64,000 bases of DNA from assembly GCA_044230315.1 (NCBI GenBank), contig JBGARJ010000008.1, positions 62,001 through 126,000 on the forward strand, in the 5' to 3' direction. Of the stretch, positions 55,901-63,876 are shown one piece after another (position 1 is the stretch's first letter; the number at the start of each line of letters is the position of its first letter). The notes under the pieces are model-generated. The model had not been told where the DNA came from and ran no database searches. It saw nothing but the letters and a program-made list of their open reading frames with translations. A program made the position numbers and the translations under genes. This stretch comes from M3007 sp044230315. Its GTDB lineage: Bacteria > Bacteroidota > Bacteroidia > Chitinophagales > Saprospiraceae.

Positions 55901-58878
55901 CTTCCAACGGGTACCGCCTGGCGATCCACCCCAGCGTCTATCACACGCCCGCCGAGCGGGAAGCCGCCCGGAATGAGCTGTTTCACCAAGTACAGTGCAG
56001 CGGGTTGACGGCAAAAAAATGCGAAAACAACTGGTTTGTCCCCCTATGCAACAGTGGTTTGATCACGTACGAACGGGCAACCATTCAGCCCTCTGTCAAA
56101 TGGAATTTGATGCCTGAATCAGGCCTGCTCCATTTCGAAGAAAATCCGGATGATCCCTGCGCAAATGACAATGAAGCACAGATTGAGGTGGAGACGATCA
56201 TCGACCTGATGGCCATTGCGCGGGCAAAAGAATGCTATGTAGGCGTCGTCAATCCGAACGAAGCCGACAACCCCGCCGCAAAACGCTGCCTGGGATTGCT
56301 GAACGGCCAGTTCCAACTGACTGCCACGAGTGTGGAAGCCTATGATCCCGGTGTATGGGAAAAATGCCGGGATGAAGCGATCGAACAAGCCTGGGAATTC
56401 CCGCTGGTCCGCCGGGGCGACGGATTCGGATTTCAGCTGGCTATCGGCCAGCAGGTTGTTCTGGAAAGCGCTCAAACGTATTCCGACCCCAAACTCGCGT
56501 ATTCGGCCTATTGCCGGATGCTCGAACTGCTCCGGGATAAAAGTAACCTGGTGGGCGCCGAATCCGGCCCCTGCGGCCCCTTTGGAATTGAGCTGCGCGA
56601 CCCGACAGAACTGAAAGCCCTGCATCCGGCCACCTACTCCGATCAGGATAGCGCCCTGGCCGCCGCTGAAGCGCTCGAGCGCTGCCTCGACGCCGAAGGG
56701 TTCCACCTCATCGAGCATATCCTGTTGCGGCCCCGAATGCCAGAGCCTGTGCATTATTTTGTGTTGAAAGCAGGAAACAAGGTGTTGCTGAAGAGCGCTT
56801 GCCCGGTGTCGAATGCCGATTTGAAAACGCCGCAGGCGTATGCCCAGGCACGTGCTGCGTTCATGGAGCGGGTTCATGCGGCACTGATACAAACCATTGG
56901 GGGCTTTAATCATCTCCAATTGGCCATTTCCAAAGGCAATCAATCTACCCCGGTCGCAGAAAGCGAAAACGCCGTTTTGCTCCTCAACCTGGTCATTTGG
57001 GATCTGGATAAAAAGGCATTTCGGTTCGATTTCGACACCAGCACGGTCCAAGTGGTGAAGCAAAATCAACTTTATTATCCCGGTGTCATAAAAGACGGGA
57101 TCACCCTGGCGGTTGGAACGACCCCCATTGCCAGTGGAGGGAGCAATCCGCCCACCCTGACCGCGCAGGAAAAAGAACAATTTCTCAATGCCCTGAACGA
57201 AACCCTGCTGTCCTATTTAGAACAGGAACAGTGTGTTTTATATGATACCCTGCTGACCGACGAGAATGGCTGTGCGATAGCGGCCAGTCCGGAGCAATTG
57301 ACTGTTTTGGCGCACCGCCAGGCCTTGTTGAAAATTGATGCTTCGAATGACGCCTTTTTGGATGTCAGCCCGTCGCTAACGGGCGGCGTGAAACTGGGCT
57401 TGCGTTTCGAACTGAATTTTCAAAATGTGCCGGCTGGAATCCCGCCGTTCCTGAGTTTGTTTTCCGTGCCGGAAAGCATCGCCCGCGATCCCGTGGAATT
57501 GGAAAAAGCCAAAATCAAATTCAGCCAGGATGTGCTGAAAGGGCTGACGATTCTGTTTCAGAAAAAGGAATTGGTCCGGCTTCGCGCCGCCGATGCCGCC
57601 GGGGTAATTTCCGTTGTAGCCGTTTCCGACCAGGCATATACGCCGGAAGAGACCTACGCGCTTTTGCAAAAAACGTTCACGAAAGTCGACCTTGAAGCCG
57701 GCGGCGCGGGTAAGCCGAGTTACCTGGTCTTGCTCGATTCGGACAACACGACGGTCCTTTTCCGGAGCACCAGAGCCCTGACCACGCAAGAGTTAACCGA
57801 TCCCAAATTGCTGCAAGGCGCCAAGGATGCTTTTTTGAAACAGGTAAAGGCTGGCGTCGCCGGGTTTTTGGCGGCTAAGAATACCTTGAGTCTCCGTTTA
57901 TTGGATGATGAGAAGGCTCCCTATTTCGCCCGTTCGGCACAGGGCCTTACTTTGGAACAGATGCAGGAATTGTCGCCCGCAACGCACCCCGATCTGGAAG
58001 CCCAGGTCGCGTTGCAGTTAAACCCGACGAACTGGATTCCGCCGGCACAATGCTGGTCGATTCAGCACAATGCCGAAATACTGCTGTTGTCCGACAGCCC
58101 GGTGGCTGATATTTCGGTCAATTTTTCCGAGTCCCGCCAGGCTTTCATCGACGACGTTACTCAGGCACTCACTGCGTTAAAATTTGACAAGCCGGAGCCC
58201 GATTGCCAGAAATTACCCATCCGTTTATATGATACTGCCTCGAAGCTGATCGCATCCAGTCCGATTGCCTATACCCAAGCCGACCGGAAAACACTCGTCG
58301 AATGGTTGTCGGTCCAATTGGCAAAAATTAAGAGCGACGGCACTGCTGAAATTGGCATCCTGCTGGCAGATAAGTACACCAATGCCGGCAAGCCTTGCCA
58401 AAACGACGCAACAACAAGCCCTGACCCTGCCGCGCCTACGCTTCAATTGCTGGAGGCTTGTGCGGAGCCGGATGCGTGCGCCGGAGCCGGCCCGGACGAC
58501 TATCTGGCCGGCGCCGATCCCTATTCCTTCTGGGCCACTGTAGCCATTCCGCATTGGGGCAGGCGTTTCCGCAATGTGCAATTCCGCCAGTTTTTTGAAA
58601 AAACATTGCGTAGCGAGGCGCCCGCGCACGTGGCGTTGCGGATCGGATGGATTTCGCCTTATCAAATGATGCAACTGGAAAAAGCCTGGCGCGCCTGGCT
58701 CGAGGCACAGGCGCTTGGCGACGGCAGTTGTGCGCTGAGCGACGCCCAGCAACAACTCATTTGCATCCTGCAGGCGCTCCGCAACCGCTACCCCAAGGCG
58801 CAATTGCACGATTGCGAAGCGGGCGGCGAGCAGGGCAGCGAATTCGTATTGCTCGACCATACTATTCTGAGCGAATAA
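49993..58878 (+). CDS. Giant baseplate-like protein with tandem DUF1508-like modules
   Basis: A 2961-residue protein. The N-terminal part carries an Afp12-like baseplate pattern, LWTDHNLHDPGITMLEELCYALLDLGYRT (residues about 38-66). From about residue 580 to 2230 it is dominated by repeats of about 50 residues that alternate two strands and a helix, such as YSFEVRNPDGDPLAKHPGYY and FGFRIVDPVSNHLLWTSSQV. A second repeat type follows at about 2250-2780 and then a conserved end, ADPYSFWATVAIPHWGRRF to EAPAHVALRIGWIS (about 2838-2900). It has about 40 Cys. No toxin domain is evident. By position it belongs with Afp12-type large baseplate parts, but the length and repeat content are far beyond Afp12. 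Its true role is inference. Confidence 0.85.
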   Translation: MPSVEPISKINTGYPDYLDFRRLRELGLTHIQQYSGNLWTDHNLHDPGITMLEELCYALLDLGYRTGFSVPDLLAGASSEDQGAVKHFFTAAEILSNNPLTITDYRKLLLDIRGVRNAWLEKAEQAEVDLFLNCKTGALSTGQGTPASAGNSCACTADLPTADDPTQLVRLNGLYRVLLELEPIRPEDTVSKAGDGLSVDRILAEARARLQAHRNLCEDFLDIQVLQDEQIAICAHIEIAPDYDPEDVLVDMYERLRKALSPAVSFYTLNQLLQKGLPIEEVFEGRPLLPDSHGFIDTAELDQLQLPVELHASDLYRIILDNNPGILAVRKLLLFNYIDGQPQTSGADWCLHLTPGYHPVLAPELCKITLFKDGVPFAANQKEVLNRYQDRLSSARKNTLKPYDLDLPVPEGVYRNPGEYWSIQHDFPAVYGIGEGGLPESAPPNRKAQALQLKAFLLFFDQLLANYLAQLAHLRDFFALQPTSFSRRTYFPGDVSSIPDLAMLIRGGDFEQQGEPITGSSILYRRGSVIVFPFDEQTDSGIYTDYQFFDNPRQRDDVIRSAQAAFEHDTYSIRAAEDACGLYCFEIQIPMDLPGGGKMLVLHSKPAFKDPDLAKREGEALTFLGLSGDHYRAVDHPSDAAYTFELVYEPRPYAQILEHLAETSQTALARRDKFLNHLLARFAEDFTDYALLQIDNTGKQRPLSELVTDKEQFLAEYPGISRNRGRGFDYTATGHLWDTDNITGLENRAGALMGLDPRTRHTLAPFEVFEAGNWPEYRLHDFRCRTLWVNQKYFASFDAFQAKVMELAADCKNYRRVGCGDYSRYSFVLVENAGTPQECIVAVHPDTYPTPEQRDAIMAYFAGPPGAPGAPCAGTPGGIFAGLDSALMSGTGVYLKIGKTEMGNVFSVIKPAADGTPIVLLKSVHAYDTTPELMAAWAIFADLALQEAHYHLLADPYGKGYSFEVRNPDGDPLAKHPGYYSTEDGAQAGISETLDWIRAHRPDTELSQEPDVWIWQFTDGQGKILLESLYGFETSEQAAAALNNALSITRSADNWEPATDADGKYSFFLLQSYPATDDQAAYSIRLARHPAVYDDPAVRNGMLRTAQIQTDASAFFNKHLVAKNRAFLPQWADAATEILLEGTGIYIDKTAAQTAFGAMVERAKNSAAFTYDQTETRQVWLLDPQGKVMAHSVATFDTPELAQGFVQSLTAAAAAGQALFQTRQIDKAYAITLTDANGKKVLNGKQWYAQADEARVAYLGALHAARQPESFQAIDETGPTIRLKGPEGNVLAESAILDTAEQRDDTLGVLREYYGSDRIQPLQIACPGVWHFTILKDEQTVLLSAQDYASEQDAATALETTLQAAADLAHYQPTKASDGCLFSFVIQGTDESDLLATHPFWYSTEPARDAAMAALAGWFAEHTLPANPEWQDPEYFYQLCWESCDERIVPVLVGTVPYQSEADAQLAFEALQDSFLALAPDQKTSLFEHANQYSFCFAQGDDLAVDPHWYDTAKLRDAALLHLTEGIRNELVEFRYIQQDQRWHYEACWPPCDASALPALLGKTSYENREDAQMAVYALQQRVAQQSISAFQGTEGQFSFSLSGGALLNPDTYDSLEEMNLAMGQLADYIRLLNWKKAACEPLPDIPAPAPASQPEEQKAVSRMASEPTANTYPLAAVRYGYRLRKPDGMLAEYQPHFASATERDTALCTIQRTLACQLPEYSSIDCDSGTVVVTPKPKKRYVYRIKSGNVVWWISADTFATPEEAWAAFDANYLTILDLASHMANYQTVCQDGVACYFWLPVPGDPTKPIARTPDFLPGADLVAEFEKRQRHARTYPVHRQPGGGFGFRIVDPVSNHLLWTSSQVFDSDKAALEAFYVFLDLLRFPANYVPVNEPAKGYFGIALWEPGLESQEYFEATPNQEYPSALPATAAENAWEGLNDFLLDFGNGINFVTWQDVAGGCRFGLGLASNGYRLAIHPSVYHTPAEREAARNELFHQVQCSGLTAKKCENNWFVPLCNSGLITYERATIQPSVKWNLMPESGLLHFEENPDDPCANDNEAQIEVETIIDLMAIARAKECYVGVVNPNEADNPAAKRCLGLLNGQFQLTATSVEAYDPGVWEKCRDEAIEQAWEFPLVRRGDGFGFQLAIGQQVVLESAQTYSDPKLAYSAYCRMLELLRDKSNLVGAESGPCGPFGIELRDPTELKALHPATYSDQDSALAAAEALERCLDAEGFHLIEHILLRPRMPEPVHYFVLKAGNKVLLKSACPVSNADLKTPQAYAQARAAFMERVHAALIQTIGGFNHLQLAISKGNQSTPVAESENAVLLLNLVIWDLDKKAFRFDFDTSTVQVVKQNQLYYPGVIKDGITLAVGTTPIASGGSNPPTLTAQEKEQFLNALNETLLSYLEQEQCVLYDTLLTDENGCAIAASPEQLTVLAHRQALLKIDASNDAFLDVSPSLTGGVKLGLRFELNFQNVPAGIPPFLSLFSVPESIARDPVELEKAKIKFSQDVLKGLTILFQKKELVRLRAADAAGVISVVAVSDQAYTPEETYALLQKTFTKVDLEAGGAGKPSYLVLLDSDNTTVLFRSTRALTTQELTDPKLLQGAKDAFLKQVKAGVAGFLAAKNTLSLRLLDDEKAPYFARSAQGLTLEQMQELSPATHPDLEAQVALQLNPTNWIPPAQCWSIQHNAEILLLSDSPVADISVNFSESRQAFIDDVTQALTALKFDKPEPDCQKLPIRLYDTASKLIASSPIAYTQADRKTLVEWLSVQLAKIKSDGTAEIGILLADKYTNAGKPCQNDATTSPDPAAPTLQLLEACAEPDACAGAGPDDYLAGADPYSFWATVAIPHWGRRFRNVQFRQFFEKTLRSEAPAHVALRIGWISPYQMMQLEKAWRAWLEAQALGDGSCALSDAQQQLICILQALRNRYPKAQLHDCEAGGEQGSEFVLLDHTILSE
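52460..56690 (+). repeat. Protein-level tandem modules (DUF1508-like) inside the giant protein
   Basis: About twenty degenerate modules occur with a period of about 150-185 bases, starting near 52465, 52708, 52870, 53031, 53185, 53521, 53677, 53827, 53980, 54138, 54295, 54469, 54619, 54784, 55030, 55216, 55380, 55541, 55695, 55880, 56428 and 56581. Each reads aromatic-x-hydrophobic strand, turn with D/N-G, short strand, a Y/F-x-S/T turn, and a helix with A/L. Identity between copies is low, so this is a protein-level repeat rather than a recent DNA duplication. Confidence 0.7.
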
Positions 58879-58952
58879 AACCCTGATAAACAACAATTAA
58901 AAACCGAAATCAAGGAACCCGGCAACTGCCAAACAATTTAACCGAACGTGTC

Positions 58953-61900
58953 ATGACGGACTATTTGCAATTTACCTATCCGCGTTTTCAGCCGGCCCAA
59001 GCGCTAAAGAGCAATGACTTGAACGCCATTGTGGATTACCTGGAGAAACAGGAACGGCTGACGCGCGTATATCTGATCGGCTCGGGCATATTTTGCGGCC
59101 TGGATCTGTCGATCCCTTCGGACACCCCCGCTTTGGATATTTCTTCTGGCGCCGCAGTCAGTTCGGAAGGTTATTTGTTTGCGTTACGTGCACAAAGCGG
59201 GGGCGGCGCCTCGGCCCGGTTTACCTACTGGGTACCCAGCACCTTCAAAATCAGCCAGTTCCGGAACCTCGACTTCTCTGATTCCGACGAAGATATATCG
59301 GCCATGGAACTGCTCCCAGCAGTCGGCAACCAGGCCGATGGCGCAGTGCCAATTCCGGTTGACAAGCTAGAACAAATGGTCATCGTTTTGCTCTGGACCA
59401 ATACCACCATCAACCGAAAATCCTGTATCAATTCCTGTGATGGGGCGGGGGGCGATTCCTTTCCGTCCATCCGGGTGCTGGCACTGACGAACGAAGAGCT
59501 CCTGAAAATATGGAATACGGAAAATGACGAAAAGGGTCAGGACCCTACTGAACTCGTCGATTACCCCTATGTAAAACGGCTGCACACGCAAAAGCCGCTA
59601 AAAGACATGCTCCAACCGGACGACCTTTATTCTGCCTGGAAGGCCGTGAATGATGCGGCAATCGATTCGACGGTTACTACTGCACTACCCCCCATTTTGG
59701 CAAAAGCCGTAACCACGCAGGACGCAACACAGATAGCCAGTCAGTTGAAGGCGCTGTCGGACAAAACGAACGACGGTTTTCGGCAATATTTCTACGATTA
59801 TCTCCTCGATCTGGTATCGACCTATAACGAAATGGCCCAATTGCGAGGCCGCTCGGTCAATTCCTGGTGCCCGGATGAATCGGCCTTCCCGCGGTTTGTC
59901 GTATTGGGCAATCCGGTTAGCCAGGTTTCCCGGATGAAATTTTACCGCGTGCAAACGCCTGATATCGATTTGGGGCAAAGCAAAATTGATTTCTTGCGGC
60001 AGCGGCTGGAGTGGATGCTGACGCCCGATAAGGTCGTTATTCCAGCTGTGGCCGTTCTGTCACAAGACACCTCCGTTCGGATTACGGGCTCGGGTATGAA
60101 AAGTAGTTGGCTCGACCAACAGGCGATCCCCTATTACTACGGAAAGCAAAAATCGGACAATAGCGGTTTCGAGGTAGGCGATACGCCAAGGAGCTATTGG
60201 AGTTTTGAACGCGCTACCAATGCTGGCCGCCTGGGATTACAGGGTTATGAATCGGCCGCGATCGACGCAAGCGGAGGTATTATCAGTGCCCAGCCGCCCC
60301 GCCAATCCCTGTGCTTCGATCTGGCCAATGCCGATTTTTTCCGGATCGAAGGGCATATCGACCAGGGCCTTCAAGTTGGATATGAATCGATAGACCGGCT
60401 CCGCAAAGCGCTTCATCTTCCCTTCGATATCACCTGCGTACGCCTGGGCGATTCTCATACAACCATTGTAGATGGCGACCAAAAGGATCCGGAGTTGGCG
60501 ATCATTCTCGACCAGTTGGTTTTCGGCAATTTCGCCAAATACCATCCGGGCATGGAGCACCATGCCGGGGTACCGAAAGGCGGAACATTTATTCTGGTGT
60601 ACGAGGAAGTGCCGACGGCCATTGGACAAAAAATCCGGCAGAGTCGCGATGCGTTGTTGATCAAGGGCTTGTCTTTTGAAGACAACCTGGACGAAACCAA
60701 AAATCACAAAGCATCCCTTATCAAAGCATACACCCTAGAATTAAACACCCTGGTCACCCGCACCATCATCGCCGATTTTTGTCTGCCATATACGTGTTGC
60801 CCCAAGGTTCCCACCGTACACTACTCCTTTGCGGAAATTCAACCGCCGCAGAGCTTCCCGCCCGACGCCGATTTCGAAGTGCAAAACATCTCGTACGCCG
60901 AACAGGGAACGGCGCCCGAGTCCTATCCCGTAGTGACGCTTACCCTTGAAAACCGGTCTTCGCATGCCGACACCTTCGAATGGTTGCTCTCGCCTGTGGA
61001 TATGAATGCCGGGGCGGCGTTCCCCTATCCAGATCCAATCCAGGAGGAATCACTCCAACCCTTGTTGTTCAACCTCAAGGAGGTGCGCAAAATTTCCGTA
61101 AAACTGGTCGCCACCGATTCCAAATCCAGCCAAACGGACGACGCCAGCCAGGTCATCGACCTGTGCCCGAATGAAGTCGAACTGCATATTACCGACCCTA
61201 ACGGCGTGAGCAACCTCTCCACAATCGAATGGGCTGACGACCAGAATCCCTTTGAAATTTACCTGAAAGCCGCTCCGGCCGGGGGAACGATCAGTTTTGA
61301 CTTGAGTAAGGGCCTGATCACCGTGACAAGTCTCACTCAAGGGCCGAGCCTGCTGTCGTATAAATTGGAAAAATCAGGTTCCGTAGCCAATATTATGGCC
61401 ATCCCAATTCGCTATACCTATCCTTGCACCGGGCTGCAATCGGAAGTTACCGTGTTTTTGCTCCCACCCCCGCCCGAAAAGCCGCCCGGTGACAACGCCA
61501 AGGAAACCGGCGACGCCACCCAACCCGGAAACGCCGCCGATATTGCCCGCGTCAACCGCTACCTGGATAATATCAAAGCGGTTGCCAACAGCAATCTGAG
61601 AAACACCAGCGCATACAAACGCACCACCGGTTACATCACCCAGCCACTCACAGACTGGCAGCAAGCCCTGAGCGATTTCAAAAGCATCACCCGCACCGTA
61701 TTGAGCGGATTAGGTAAATCCGGCGGAGCTTCCGACGAGCAGTACCTTGCGCTGTACCACAACCTGATCTGGCGCTGGCTGGACAAAACCGTAGAGGCTA
61801 ATCCGCAACCGACTCCGGAATTATTGCTGGATGGGTTGGCCGAACTGGCCGACTCACTTGAGAAGCAAAGCATTGATGCTGTTTCTCTCCTGACCGACTG

Positions 61901-61982
61901 GAGCCCGGATGAGATGAAGACGGCTGGTAACACGGCGCTTATTGATACCATTCAAAACACCCTGACTCCACCATCTCAATAA
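58953..61982 (+). CDS. Unknown large eCIS-associated protein
   Basis: A 1009-residue soluble protein. The N-terminus (FQPAQALKSNDLNAIVDYLEKQERLTRVYLIGSGIFCGLDL) is a pattern I associate with a large, unnamed protein of Bacteroidota eCIS loci. The middle contains Ig-like stretches (about residues 640-850, VVTLTLENRSSHADTFEWLLSPV) and the end is helical with a Pro-rich linker (PPPPEKPPGD) near 855. No catalytic motif. It lies between the giant protein and the tape measure, so it may be a structural or baseplate-attached component. Confidence 0.7.
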   Translation: MTDYLQFTYPRFQPAQALKSNDLNAIVDYLEKQERLTRVYLIGSGIFCGLDLSIPSDTPALDISSGAAVSSEGYLFALRAQSGGGASARFTYWVPSTFKISQFRNLDFSDSDEDISAMELLPAVGNQADGAVPIPVDKLEQMVIVLLWTNTTINRKSCINSCDGAGGDSFPSIRVLALTNEELLKIWNTENDEKGQDPTELVDYPYVKRLHTQKPLKDMLQPDDLYSAWKAVNDAAIDSTVTTALPPILAKAVTTQDATQIASQLKALSDKTNDGFRQYFYDYLLDLVSTYNEMAQLRGRSVNSWCPDESAFPRFVVLGNPVSQVSRMKFYRVQTPDIDLGQSKIDFLRQRLEWMLTPDKVVIPAVAVLSQDTSVRITGSGMKSSWLDQQAIPYYYGKQKSDNSGFEVGDTPRSYWSFERATNAGRLGLQGYESAAIDASGGIISAQPPRQSLCFDLANADFFRIEGHIDQGLQVGYESIDRLRKALHLPFDITCVRLGDSHTTIVDGDQKDPELAIILDQLVFGNFAKYHPGMEHHAGVPKGGTFILVYEEVPTAIGQKIRQSRDALLIKGLSFEDNLDETKNHKASLIKAYTLELNTLVTRTIIADFCLPYTCCPKVPTVHYSFAEIQPPQSFPPDADFEVQNISYAEQGTAPESYPVVTLTLENRSSHADTFEWLLSPVDMNAGAAFPYPDPIQEESLQPLLFNLKEVRKISVKLVATDSKSSQTDDASQVIDLCPNEVELHITDPNGVSNLSTIEWADDQNPFEIYLKAAPAGGTISFDLSKGLITVTSLTQGPSLLSYKLEKSGSVANIMAIPIRYTYPCTGLQSEVTVFLLPPPPEKPPGDNAKETGDATQPGNAADIARVNRYLDNIKAVANSNLRNTSAYKRTTGYITQPLTDWQQALSDFKSITRTVLSGLGKSGGASDEQYLALYHNLIWRWLDKTVEANPQPTPELLLDGLAELADSLEKQSIDAVSLLTDWSPDEMKTAGNTALIDTIQNTLTPPSQ

Positions 61983-61999
61983 TCACGTAAGCATTAATC

Positions 62000-63844
62000 A
62001 TGAACCGGCACCAAATCGGAACGATCGCATTCGAGCTGCACGGGCGCAACCGGGAAGACGGATTCGACCTTCAACAGCAGGTTTCCCAGCTGTTCTGGGA
62101 CGCCGTGTTGCCCGCTCTGGAACCGGTTTTGGATGAATTGGCTGCCGATGACATCCTCGTCACTTTCGACCGCCTCGTCATCGATTTGGGCCGGATACCG
62201 GCCGGCAGTTTGAAAACCCGGCTGGCCGAACAGTTGGCATTGCGGCTGCGGGAACTGATTCAACAACGCTTTTCGGCGCCGATCCCCGAAGAACGGCCCG
62301 AAGTACGGACCCTTGCCGCGCAGGATTTCCGGCACTGGCTCGGGTTCCTGCAATACGGACAATTGCCCCCGCACGGCGGCCGGCGCAGTGAGGCCGACAT
62401 GCAGCGCGCAGTGTTGGAGATGCTCGAAAAAGAGCCTGCCGCGCTTGATCAACTGCTTACGCTGTTGCGCGTACAGCCGGCTGCGTTGTTGCGCTTGCTC
62501 CGGCAACACCCGGCGGCTTTTCTACATCGGATTACGGCCATTGCAGCCAGCCCGGGCGCTTCCGATACCCTAAACCAGGTGCAAACCGAAATGCTGGGCT
62601 TGCTGGAGCGCCTTTCCCGCTTAGGCGAAGCGCTGAAAAAGGCGCCGTACCACCAACCAGTAATGGCGGTACGTACCTGGCGCGCAATCATTCACCAACT
62701 TGAAATTGCTTTTCAACAGCAACTCCGGATTTTTTATTGGTCGATCCTGCTTCAATCGCGAAAGGCGCCTGAGCCGGAGGCACTCCTGGAGGCTATACTG
62801 GTGGAAAACATTCCCGCGACGCAGCAACCGTTCTTGTTTGCCTTGCTCACCGACGTATTCCTGCAATGGGAAACTATGCCGGACTATCCAACGCTACAAG
62901 TGCCACTACAAAATATCCTAAGAAGATATGGGCATTCCGGTGGTGTCACCCCGGCTACTCCCAAACAGTCAATACCGGATCTCGGAACAGACGGGAAGCC
63001 CGCAAGCGCAGATACAGCACTTCCAAAAGGCCCAACGCAGGCGCCTGCTCCCGATGCCCGTCCCGCCGGTACTGAAGCAGGCGCCGACCATACGGCAAAG
63101 CCTGCGCCTGTCTCCGGCGAACAGAAACCTCCTCTCGCCGGTCCAAGACCGACCGTGCTTCCCGAAACACATGAAGGAGCGGATTCACCCGCCCGGCCAC
63201 CTGTATCCGGTCAACACGACGAACCAAAAGCAACAAAGCCGATAGGGAGGAGCCTTACAGAAGACCTTTCGCAAGCGCCGGCCTTGCCTGGTGAAATAAG
63301 CGGCGCTATACCCGGCTCACACCTTGAGCCCGGCGAATATCAGTATGTTGAAAATGCAGGGCTGGTCATTCTGCATCCGTTTTTACCGGTGTTTCTGGAA
63401 CAAAACGCTCTGGTCAAAGACGCCCGTTTTACGGACGAGCGCGCCCGGCAAATGGCCGTCTTTCTCCTGCATTACCTGGCGACCGGCGCTTCCGACGCGC
63501 CGGAATATGAATTGCTGTTGCCAAAACTTTTGTGCGATTGGCCGGCCTCCGAACCGCTCGAACGGCGAATACGGCTGCCCAAAAAGACGAAAAGGGAAGG
63601 CGAAGAACTATTACACGCTGTGATCGGGCACTGGTCCAAACTGGGCAGCACTTCGCCCGAAGGCTTGCGCGAAGGTTTTCTCCGCCGTCCGGGCAAACTC
63701 AGCCGCCCGGATGCGAATACCTGGCTGCTGCAAGTGGAACAATCGGCCATCGACATCCTGCTCAACGCCTTACCCTGGGGCATCGGCGTGGTAAAATTGC
63801 CGTGGATGCCGCAATTGCTGCATGTGGAATGGAACTATGGTTAA
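62000..63844 (+). CDS. CIS tape-measure protein
   Basis: A 614-residue protein. The C-terminal part carries the family hallmark: NAGLVILHPFLPVFLEQNALVKD, QMAVFLLHYLATG, EYELLLPKLLCDWPASEPLE, GEELLHAVIGHWSKLGSTSPEGLREGFL and LLQVEQSAIDILLNALPWGI. Residues about 315-440 form a Pro/Ala/Gly/Thr-rich linker between the N-terminal and C-terminal parts. In eCIS this protein sets particle length and helps assemble the tube. It follows the 1009-residue gene by 17 bp. Confidence 0.92.
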   Translation: MNRHQIGTIAFELHGRNREDGFDLQQQVSQLFWDAVLPALEPVLDELAADDILVTFDRLVIDLGRIPAGSLKTRLAEQLALRLRELIQQRFSAPIPEERPEVRTLAAQDFRHWLGFLQYGQLPPHGGRRSEADMQRAVLEMLEKEPAALDQLLTLLRVQPAALLRLLRQHPAAFLHRITAIAASPGASDTLNQVQTEMLGLLERLSRLGEALKKAPYHQPVMAVRTWRAIIHQLEIAFQQQLRIFYWSILLQSRKAPEPEALLEAILVENIPATQQPFLFALLTDVFLQWETMPDYPTLQVPLQNILRRYGHSGGVTPATPKQSIPDLGTDGKPASADTALPKGPTQAPAPDARPAGTEAGADHTAKPAPVSGEQKPPLAGPRPTVLPETHEGADSPARPPVSGQHDEPKATKPIGRSLTEDLSQAPALPGEISGAIPGSHLEPGEYQYVENAGLVILHPFLPVFLEQNALVKDARFTDERARQMAVFLLHYLATGASDAPEYELLLPKLLCDWPASEPLERRIRLPKKTKREGEELLHAVIGHWSKLGSTSPEGLREGFLRRPGKLSRPDANTWLLQVEQSAIDILLNALPWGIGVVKLPWMPQLLHVEWNYG

Positions 63845-63876
63845 ACTATTCACCCTTTTCTCAACCAAGGAAACAT

